A stretch of DNA of 64,000 nucleotides. It comes from Burkholderiales bacterium. Its GTDB lineage: Bacteria; Pseudomonadota; Gammaproteobacteria; Burkholderiales; Burkholderiaceae_C. Made by a program: the position numbers and the translations under genes. The notes under the pieces are model-generated. The model saw only the letters and a program-made list of their open reading frames with translations. It was not told the origin of the DNA and did not search any database. Location of the stretch: the NCBI GenBank assembly GCA_017307865.1, contig JAFKGE010000046.1:1-64000 (forward strand). The letters run 5' to 3'. The first letter of the stretch is position 1. The number at the start of each line of letters is the position of its first letter. Shown one piece after another: positions 57,913-64,000 of this stretch.

Positions 57913-59091
57913 TCAGGCGGACAGCGCCTGCATGTGCGCGTACAGGTCGGCCTTGCCTTCGAAGCCGATGCCGGGCAGATCGGGCAGGGTCACATGGCCG
58001 TCGATCACCTTCACGCCGTCCGGGAAGCCGCCAAAAGGCTGGAACAGGTCCGGGTACGACTCGTTGCCGCCCAGGCCCAGGCCGGCGGCGATGTTCAGCG
58101 ACATCTGGTGCCCACCGTGCGGGATGCAGCGGCTGGCCGACCAGCCGTGCTCCTTGAGCATGTCCAGCGTACGCAGGTACTCGACCAGGCCGTAGCTCAG
58201 CGCGCAATCGAACTGCAGCCAGTCGCGGTCGGGGCGCATGCCGCCATAGCGGATCAGGTTGCGCGCGTCCTGCATGGAGAACAGGTCCTCACCGGTGGCC
58301 ATGGGGTTCTGGTAGTAGTTGCGCAAGGTGGCCTGCAGCTCGAAGTCGAGCGGGTCGCCGGGCTCCTCGTACCAGAACAGGTCGTACTGCGAGAGCGCCT
58401 TGGCGTACTGGATGGCCGTGTCCAGGTCGAAGCGGCCATTCGCATCCACGCACAGCTTCTGGCCGTCCTGCAGCACGCTCAGAGTCGAGTCGATGCGGCG
58501 CAGGTCTTCGTCGAGCGAGGCGCCGCCGATCTTCTTCTTGACCACGGTGTAGCCGCGATCGATGTAGCTGCGCATCTCGTCTTTCAGCTTGCCGTGGTCC
58601 TGGCCTGGGTAGTAATAGCCGCCGGCGGCGTACACGAAGATCTTGCGGTTCGGCATGCCGTTGCCGTAGCGCTCGGCCAGCAGTTGGAACAGCGGCTTGC
58701 CTTCGATCTTGGCCACGGCGTCCCACACGGCCATGTCGATGGTGCCGATGGCCACGGAGCGCTCGCCGTGGCCACCCGGCTTCTCGTTGGTGAACATCGC
58801 GTTCCAGATCTTGTGCGGGTCGAGGTTTCTGCCGCTGTCGTCGATCAGCGAATCCGGATTGGCTTCGAGCACGCGCGGGATGAAGCGCTCGCGCATCAGC
58901 TTGCCCTGGCCATAGCGCCCATTGGAATTGAAGCCATAGCCCACCACCGGCTTGCCATCGCGGATCACGTCGGTGATCACCGCCACCAGGCTCAGCGTCA
59001 TCTTGCTGAAGTCGATGTACGCATTGCGGATGGGCGAACTGATGGGGATGGTTTTTTCTCTGATCTCAACGATTTTCAAGTCGGGCTCCAT
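57913..59091 (-). CDS. tarD: D(-)-tartrate dehydratase (enolase superfamily)
   Basis: A 392-residue enolase-superfamily dehydratase. It matches the Bradyrhizobium D-tartrate dehydratase closely as I recall it: ISSPIRNAYIDFSKMTLSLV, GYGFNSNGRYGQGKLMRERF, NEKPGGHGERSVAIGTIDMA, then Lys184-x-Lys186-type pair in TVVKKKIGG, Asp216/Asn218 in LCVDANGRF, Glu242-Glu243 in FWYEEPGDPLD and His325 in RCIPHGGHQMSLN. Product would be oxaloacetate. ATG 59091 fits the family start. It is divergent from a LysR gene and leads an operon with a TctC receptor. Confidence 0.9.
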   Translation of the reverse strand: MEPDLKIVEIREKTIPISSPIRNAYIDFSKMTLSLVAVITDVIRDGKPVVGYGFNSNGRYGQGKLMRERFIPRVLEANPDSLIDDSGRNLDPHKIWNAMFTNEKPGGHGERSVAIGTIDMAVWDAVAKIEGKPLFQLLAERYGNGMPNRKIFVYAAGGYYYPGQDHGKLKDEMRSYIDRGYTVVKKKIGGASLDEDLRRIDSTLSVLQDGQKLCVDANGRFDLDTAIQYAKALSQYDLFWYEEPGDPLDFELQATLRNYYQNPMATGEDLFSMQDARNLIRYGGMRPDRDWLQFDCALSYGLVEYLRTLDMLKEHGWSASRCIPHGGHQMSLNIAAGLGLGGNESYPDLFQPFGGFPDGVKVIDGHVTLPDLPGIGFEGKADLYAHMQALSA

Positions 59092-59187
59092 GCAGCGAAA
59101 CAAGTGGCTGGGTCGGTATGATCCGCAACCGCGCAGCGTTTGGCCAATGCCGTTTTTCTTCTCTTCCATGCTTTCAAGGCACCGGCC

Positions 59188-60129
59188 ATGAACATCTCCT
59201 GGCTCGAAGACTTCCAGGTCTTGGCCGCCGTCGGAAACTTCTCCCGGGCTGCGGAAGATCGCCACATGACGCAGCCTGCTTTCGGTCGCCGCGTGCGGGC
59301 GCTGGAGGAGTGGCTGGGGGCCGAGCTTTTTGACCGGAGCACGCAGCCGGTCAAGCTCACGGAGGCAGGGCAGTGGTTCCAGGGTGTCGCGCCGGAGTTG
59401 CTCGCAGAGATCGCGCGGCTGCCCGGCGCTGCGCGCGCGGTGGCCGAAGCGAATTCGAGAAGCCTGCGATTCGCCGCGACACACGCCTTGTCGCTGACCT
59501 TCGTGCCGGGTTGGTTGCGCCGCTTTGAAGCGCACGCGATGGCGGGGACCCTGCAATTGGAGTCCGACATGCTTCATCGGTGCGAGGCTCTCCTGGCTCA
59601 GAGCAAGGTGCAGTTCGTCTTGTGCCACGCCCACGCCCAGGCACCCAGTCAACTGCAGGTGCAGGGCTACCCGTCCATCTGCGTGGGCACCGATGTCTTG
59701 CGCCCCGTTTCCGCCATGGGGCCAGAGGGCCAGGCCCTTCACCCATTGGAGTGCCCCGGGACGACAGCCCCGCTTCTGGCCTACAGCGCGGAATCGGGGT
59801 TGGGCAGCATCCTTCACCAAACCATCGACCGTGCGCTGGGAGCGCTGCCAACACAAACGGCCTTCACCGCCCACCTGGCATCCGTGTTGCGGACGATGGC
59901 GCTCGAAGGTCGAGGCATCGCTTGGCTGCCGCAAAGCCTCATCGGTGACGACCTGGCAGCGGGCACCTTGATTGCTGCGGGCACCGAAGCATGGAACGTC
60001 GATCTTGAGATACGGCTCTATCGGCCGCACGCGCCGTTGGGGCGCGTGGCAGAAGCGCTATGGGATGCGGCCGTGCAGTCGGTGGCAGGTCAAGCAATGG
60101 AACGGTCAGCCAAGCCGTCGGGCGCTTGA
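59188..60129 (+). CDS. LysR-family regulator of the D-tartrate module
   Basis: A 313-residue LysR protein. The N-terminal HTH reads WLEDFQVLAAVGNFSRAAED, RHMTQPAFGRRVRALEEWLG, AELFDRSTQPVKLTEAGQWF. The effector domain shows two lobes with LRFAATHALSLTFVPGWLRR and VLRTMALEGRGIAWLPQSLI. ATG 59188 is preferred to TTG 59140. It is divergent from tarD across 97 bp, so it probably controls tarD and the receptor in response to a tartrate isomer. The sequence is only distantly like the other LysR protein of the window. Confidence 0.87.
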   Translation: MNISWLEDFQVLAAVGNFSRAAEDRHMTQPAFGRRVRALEEWLGAELFDRSTQPVKLTEAGQWFQGVAPELLAEIARLPGAARAVAEANSRSLRFAATHALSLTFVPGWLRRFEAHAMAGTLQLESDMLHRCEALLAQSKVQFVLCHAHAQAPSQLQVQGYPSICVGTDVLRPVSAMGPEGQALHPLECPGTTAPLLAYSAESGLGSILHQTIDRALGALPTQTAFTAHLASVLRTMALEGRGIAWLPQSLIGDDLAAGTLIAAGTEAWNVDLEIRLYRPHAPLGRVAEALWDAAVQSVAGQAMERSAKPSGA

Positions 60130-60274
60130 CGCATGGGGATCGCACTGCCCGCGTACCGTTGCTTGAGGTCGGCTTCAGCTCCTTGCGGCAGGCGTTCCGC
60201 CTTGTGCGGCGGTCCCGCCACCGCGTCGCGCACCAGACAGCCCTTGCCGGGCAAGCCCGCTCATAATTTGCCGC

Positions 60275-62188
60275 ATGACGACCCTGCGCGCGACCCTCGA
60301 CTTTCTGCTGTACGACTGGTTGAATGCCCAAACGTTGACCACCCGCCCGCGCTTTGCCGAGCACTCGCGCGACACCTTCGACGCGGTGCTGGACACCTGC
60401 GAGCGCATCGCGCGCGAGAAGTACGCGCCCTTCAACCGCCTGGTGGACACCGAGGAGCCGTGTGCCGAGCCCGCCGCCGACGGCAGCCTGCGCGTGGTGC
60501 TGCCGCGCGCCACGCACGAGGCGCGCGCCGCCTACGCCGAGTCGGGCATGCTGGCGGCGGCGCAGGACTACGCGCACGGCGGCATGCAGCTGCCGTATCT
60601 GGTCGAGGCGGCGGCCAACGCCTTTTTCAGCAAGGCCTCGGTCAGCATCGGCTCCAGCCTGCTCACCGTCGGCAACGCCAACCTCTTGATGGCGCACGGT
60701 ACGCTGCTGCAGCAGCGGGTGTTCGCCACCAACGAATTCAATGGCCGCTGGGCCGGCACCATGTGCCTGAGCGAGCCTCAGGCTGGCTCGTCCCTGAGCG
60801 ACGTGGCCACGCGCGCGGTGCTGGAGGACGGCAGCGACCCGCTCGGCGCGCGCTATCGCCTCAAGGGCAACAAGATGTGGATCTCGTCCGGCGAGCACGA
60901 GATGACGGAGAACATCGTGCACCTGGTGCTGGCCAAGATTCCGGGGCCGGACGGCAAGCTGGCGCCGGGGGTCAAGGGCATTTCGCTGTTCATCGTGCCG
61001 AAGTTTCTGGTGGACGTGGCCGGCCCTCACCCCGGCCCTCTCCCGCAAGCGGGCGAGGGTGGTGACGGCAGCGCGCCGCTGCGCGTCACGCTGGGGCCAA
61101 GGAACGACGTGGCGCTGGCGGGGCTGAACCACAAGCTGGGCTGGCGCGGCACCACCAACACGCTGCTGAACTTTGGCGAGGGCAAGTTTCCGGTCGACGG
61201 CCAGGCGGGCGCCGTGGGTTACCTGGTGGGCCAGCCCGGCGACGGCCTGCGCTGCATGTTCCACATGATGAACGAGGCGCGCATCGCCGTCGGCATGGCC
61301 GCCGTCATGCTGGGGCTGGCGGGCTACGAGGCGTCGCTGGACTACGCCAGGACGCGCGTGCAGGGCCGGCCGATACGCAGCAGCGCCAGCGCCGCGGGCG
61401 CGGCCGGCAAGGACGCGTCGCAGCCCCCGGTGCGCCTGATCGAGCATGCCGACATCCGCCGCATGCTGCTGGCGCAAAAGGCGACTTGCGAGGGCGCGCT
61501 GGCGCTGCTGCTGTACTGCGCGCGCCTGGTCGACGAGCAGCACACCGGCACGCCCGAGGCCGCCGACGAGGCGCGCCTGCTGCTGGAGGTGCTGACGCCC
61601 GTGGCCAAGAGCTGGCCCAGCGAGAACGCGCTGGAGGCCAACAGCCTGGCGATCCAGATCCACGGCGGCTACGGCTACACGCGCGACTTTCCGGTGGAGC
61701 AATATTGGCGCGACAACCGCCTGAACATGATCCACGAGGGCACGCACGGCATCCAGGCCATCGACCTGCTGGGCCGCAAGGTGCGCATCGAGGGCGGCCG
61801 GGGCCTGACCCTGCTGGCCGCGCGCATGCAGGCCACGATCGAAAAGGCGCAGGCGCACGAGGGCCTGCATCACGACGCCGCCGCGCTGGCCGCGGCGCTG
61901 GAGCGCATCGGCCAGGTCACGCACGCCGCCTGGGCCGGCGGCGACGCCAGCGAGGCGCTGGCCAACGCCGTACCCTACATGCAGGCCTTCGGCCACGTGG
62001 TGATCGCGTGGATCTGGCTGGACTTGGCGCTGGCCGCCGGTGCTACAAAATCAGAAGCTGCTCGCGCAGGACTGGTGGGCGCCAAGACCTATTTTTATCA
62101 TTATGAATTGCCCAAGATCGGCGCCTGGCTGCGCGTGGTGGAAAACCGCGACACGACCTGCGCCGCATTGCCCGAGGAGGCGTTTTGA
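60275..62188 (+). CDS. Acyl-CoA dehydrogenase with C-terminal Acdh extension
   Basis: A 637-residue flavoprotein of the long acyl-CoA dehydrogenase group. Motifs: TMCLSEPQAGSSLSDVATRA, RLKGNKMWISSGEHEMTENI, LGWRGTTNTLLNFGEGKF and the catalytic Glu488 in NMIHEGTHGIQAIDLLGRKV. A C-terminal domain of about 130 residues follows. Two repeats lie in frame: a GC-rich one (61023-61061, about residues 250-262) inside the middle domain and the dispersed motif (62041-62070, translated TKSEAARAGL) near the end. The reading frame is intact. Ends one base before the next gene. Substrate unknown. Confidence 0.9.
   Translation: MTTLRATLDFLLYDWLNAQTLTTRPRFAEHSRDTFDAVLDTCERIAREKYAPFNRLVDTEEPCAEPAADGSLRVVLPRATHEARAAYAESGMLAAAQDYAHGGMQLPYLVEAAANAFFSKASVSIGSSLLTVGNANLLMAHGTLLQQRVFATNEFNGRWAGTMCLSEPQAGSSLSDVATRAVLEDGSDPLGARYRLKGNKMWISSGEHEMTENIVHLVLAKIPGPDGKLAPGVKGISLFIVPKFLVDVAGPHPGPLPQAGEGGDGSAPLRVTLGPRNDVALAGLNHKLGWRGTTNTLLNFGEGKFPVDGQAGAVGYLVGQPGDGLRCMFHMMNEARIAVGMAAVMLGLAGYEASLDYARTRVQGRPIRSSASAAGAAGKDASQPPVRLIEHADIRRMLLAQKATCEGALALLLYCARLVDEQHTGTPEAADEARLLLEVLTPVAKSWPSENALEANSLAIQIHGGYGYTRDFPVEQYWRDNRLNMIHEGTHGIQAIDLLGRKVRIEGGRGLTLLAARMQATIEKAQAHEGLHHDAAALAAALERIGQVTHAAWAGGDASEALANAVPYMQAFGHVVIAWIWLDLALAAGATKSEAARAGLVGAKTYFYHYELPKIGAWLRVVENRDTTCAALPEEAF
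61023..61061. repeat. GC-rich palindromic repeat inside the acyl-CoA dehydrogenase gene
   Basis: GCCCTCACCCCGGCCCTCTC continues CCGCAAGCGGGCGAGGGTGG. It is a close relative of the pbpC copy at 10556-10594 and here is translated as GPHPGPLPQAGEGG. Confidence 0.7.
62041..62070 (+). repeat. Dispersed repeat copy inside the acyl-CoA dehydrogenase gene
   Basis: TGCTACAAAATCAGAAGCTG continues CTCGCGCAGG. Translated as ATKSEAARAG, it matches the pbpC copy (DSEAARAD) in frame. Confidence 0.65.
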
Positions 62189-62189
62189 C

Positions 62190-62492
62190 ATGTTGAAGCA
62201 CATCGTGATGTGGACCTTGGCCGACCAGGCCGAAGGCAAAAACAAGGCCGCCAATCTGGCGCAGGCCAAGACCCTGCTGGAAGGCTGCGCCGACCTGGTG
62301 CCCGGCATGGGCCGGCTCGAAGTGGCCGGTGCCACGCCGGGACTGGACTGCACCTGTGACCTGGTGCTGTACAGCGAGTTCGACGACCGCGCCGCGCTCG
62401 ACGCCTACCAGGTGCATCCCAAGCATGCGCCGGTCAAGGCCTTCCTGCGCTCGGTGGTCGTTGCGCGCCAGTGCATGGATTACGAAACCTGA
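62190..62492 (+). CDS. Dabb-family (stress-responsive A/B barrel) protein
   Basis: A 100-residue ferredoxin-like barrel protein: LKHIVMWTLADQAEGKNKAA, LEGCADLVPGMGRLEVAGAT, DLVLYSEFDDRAALDAYQVH, PKHAPVKAFLRSVVVARQCM. The His-Pro-x-His-x-x-Val pattern is typical of the Dabb domain. Members are dimers of unclear role, sometimes polyketide cyclases or stress proteins. Coupled to the acyl-CoA dehydrogenase (one-base gap) and followed by an SDR gene. Confidence 0.88.
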   Translation: MLKHIVMWTLADQAEGKNKAANLAQAKTLLEGCADLVPGMGRLEVAGATPGLDCTCDLVLYSEFDDRAALDAYQVHPKHAPVKAFLRSVVVARQCMDYET

Positions 62493-62508
62493 AACCGGAG
62501 GACTTGCG

Positions 62509-63303
62509 ATGGCACGTACCGTTCAACAACTGTTCGACCTGAAGGGCCAGACCGCCCTGATCACCGGCGGCTCGCGCGGTCTGGGCCTGTACATGGCGCA
62601 TGCGCTGGGCGAGGCCGGCGCGCGCATCATGCTCAGCTCGCGCAAGGCCGACGACCTGGAGCAGGCCACGGCCGAGCTGCAGGCCGCCGGCATCGACGCG
62701 CGCTGGATCGCCGCCGACTGCGCCAAGGAGGACGACACGCGCCGGCTGGCCGACGAAACCCTGCAGCGCATGGGCGCCATCGACATCCTGGTCAACAACG
62801 CCGGCGCCACCTGGGGCGCACCGGCCGAGGAGCACCCCGTCGCCGCCTGGGACAAGGTGATGAACCTCAACGTGCGCGGCTACTTCATCCTCAGCCAGCA
62901 GGTGGCCAACGGTTGCATGATCGCCCGGCGGCGCGGGCGCATCATCAACGTCTCGTCCATCGCCGGGCTCAACGGCAACCCGCTGGGCATGAAGACCATT
63001 GCCTACAACACCTCCAAGACGGCGGTCATCGGCTTCACCCGCGCGCTGGCGGCCGAATGGGGGCGCTTCGGCATCACCGTCAACGCCATCTGCCCGGGCT
63101 TTTTCCGCACCAAGATGGCCACCTACCTGATCGACGAGCTGGGCGAGGACAACATGACCGCCGGTGCGCCGCTGGGCCGCCTGGGCGACGACGAGGACCT
63201 GAAGGGCATCACCCTGCTGTACGCCAGCGAGGCCGGCAAGCACATCACCGGCCAGTGGCTGGCGGTGGACGGCGGCGTGAGCGTGGTGCTGGGGGCCGCA
63301 TGA
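62509..63303 (+). CDS. Short-chain dehydrogenase/reductase
   Basis: A 264-residue classical SDR. The cofactor loop is LITGGSRGLGLYMA, followed by NNAG (DILVNNAGATWG), the catalytic Ser149/Ser150 in IINVSSIAG, and Tyr166-x-x-x-Lys170 (YNTSK). The C-terminal GQWLAVDGGVSVVLG is typical of NAD(P)H-dependent reductases of acyl or alicyclic substrates. A GGAG site precedes ATG 62509. It follows the Dabb gene by 16 bp and precedes a thioesterase, so the group could handle a CoA thioester. Confidence 0.92.
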   Translation: MARTVQQLFDLKGQTALITGGSRGLGLYMAHALGEAGARIMLSSRKADDLEQATAELQAAGIDARWIAADCAKEDDTRRLADETLQRMGAIDILVNNAGATWGAPAEEHPVAAWDKVMNLNVRGYFILSQQVANGCMIARRRGRIINVSSIAGLNGNPLGMKTIAYNTSKTAVIGFTRALAAEWGRFGITVNAICPGFFRTKMATYLIDELGEDNMTAGAPLGRLGDDEDLKGITLLYASEAGKHITGQWLAVDGGVSVVLGAA

Positions 63304-63378
63304 TCGCGGAACGTGCATGAGCGCGCCGGGCCGCTCCCAAGCGCGCGTCCCGCAGCGCGCAGCGCGGAGGGTCGTGCC

Positions 63379-63798
63379 GTGAGCCTCGGGTTTCACGCCA
63401 GCATCCCGTTTGCCGATCACCTGGGCTTCACGCTCGAGCGCTTCGAGGGTGGCGAGTCCACCTTGCACTTTCTGCCCCGGCCCGAGCACTGCAACTCGTT
63501 CGGCGTGGCGCACGGCGGCGCGCTGATGAGCTTCCTGGACGTCATCATGGCCACCGCCGCGCGCAGCCTGCAGCCCGAATCCGGCGCCATCACCATCGAG
63601 ATGAAGACCAGCTTCATGCGGCCCGCGCCGGTGGCGCCCGGCGCCGCCCTGGTCGGGCGCGGGCGCCTGCTGCACCGCACGCGCAGCCTGGCCTTTGTCG
63701 AAGGCTCGGTGTTCGCACCGACCGGCGAGCTGTGCGCGCACGCCACCGGCACCTTCAAGTACGTGGCGGCCCGGGCCGACACCATTTCGACCGACTGA
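63379..63798 (+). CDS. PaaI-type hotdog-fold thioesterase
   Basis: A 139-residue hotdog-fold acyl-CoA thioesterase: EHCNSFGVAHGGALMSFLDV (the conserved G-x-x-H-G-G-x-x-x-x-x-x-D motif) and TIEMKTSFMRPAPVAPGAAL. GTG 63379 was chosen because a GGAGG site precedes it and the open frame upstream (from 63313) is Arg-rich noise. It follows the SDR gene by 75 bp. It may release free acids from CoA intermediates of the same pathway. Confidence 0.88.
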   Translation: MSLGFHASIPFADHLGFTLERFEGGESTLHFLPRPEHCNSFGVAHGGALMSFLDVIMATAARSLQPESGAITIEMKTSFMRPAPVAPGAALVGRGRLLHRTRSLAFVEGSVFAPTGELCAHATGTFKYVAARADTISTD

Positions 63799-63807
63799 GC
63801 ATCAAAA

Positions 63808-63980
63808 AACAGCCGAACGCAGAGGGCGCAAAGATTGCGCAGAGGACGCAAAAAAACAAAACTTCAAGTAAATCGATTGGTGACCCTTGCAAGACAAGTG
63901 CAACGTGATATCGATTTGATAATTTTTTGGTATTTTTTGCGTCCTTTGCGAGTCTTTCGCGTCCTCTGCGTTCGGCTGTT
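63808..63980. repeat. 173-bp inverted-repeat element with AACAGCCGAACGCAGAGG ends
   Basis: The ends AACAGCCGAACGCAGAGG (63808-63825) and CCTCTGCGTTCGGCTGTT (63963-63980) are perfect inverted repeats of 18 bp. Inside each lie further GGACGC/GCGTCC units. The centre (63854-63920) is AT-rich without coding sequence. It resembles a small non-autonomous element and shares its ends with the one at 11983-12152. Confidence 0.8.
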
Positions 63981-64000
63981 CAAAGCCTCTCGCAACCCCC

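Overview
The window comes from a high-GC beta-proteobacterium of the order Burkholderiales, most likely the family Comamonadaceae. The evidence is several Bug/TctC-type periplasmic receptors, the gene order smpB / ratA-rnfH / DUF4124 / guaB, a hemC-hemD-hemX-hemY cluster, and several families of short dispersed repeats of the kind I associate with that family. The genus cannot be settled from the sequence.

Layout. Positions 1-8966 are the end of an integrated element. They hold an IS21-like insertion-sequence end beside an HNH nuclease gene, a hipA remnant, three small conserved hypothetical genes (two sharing 95 bp in different frames), a replication operon (small HTH protein, 90-residue protein, primase/Toprim/RepA-type ATPase), an unknown 310-residue protein, a cluster of toxin-antitoxin genes and remnants, and a tyrosine integrase. 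The integrase faces the 3' two thirds of a tRNA-Lys(CTT) gene (8917-8966), which is the attachment-site scar. The element therefore continues to the left, beyond the window. A second brnTA copy (9122-9668) lies just outside the scar.

From 9700 on the sequence is chromosomal: pbpC with its alpha-2-macroglobulin partner; a tartrate dehydrogenase/TctC/LysR module; argH; an AlgZ/AlgR-like sensor-regulator pair; hemC-hemD-hemX and a broken hemY; a complete glucarate/galactarate pathway to 2-oxoglutarate (GntR regulator, kdgD, TctC receptor, gudD, semialdehyde dehydrogenase, garD); an ECF sigma/anti-sigma operon; smpB, ratA-rnfH, guaB; bolA-yciB-msrB-selO; an acyl-CoA ligase with a LivKHMGF transporter, FadB-like protein and thiolase; a D-tartrate dehydratase/TctC/LysR module; and an acyl-CoA dehydrogenase, Dabb, SDR and thioesterase group.

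Two themes join the parts. First, three modules for C4/C6 diacids (tartrate dehydrogenase, glucarate/galactarate, D-tartrate dehydratase) each carry their own solute receptor but no membrane TctA/TctB genes. Second, short repeats have entered coding sequences in frame: in pbpC (three families, one supplying its membrane anchor), hemD, selO and the acyl-CoA dehydrogenase. The TA cluster also shows stepwise decay: duplicated brnTA, a toxin reduced to its last 21 codons in front of an intact antitoxin, and a fossil antitoxin with an internal deletion.

All family assignments rest on reading motifs by eye. No database search was possible.
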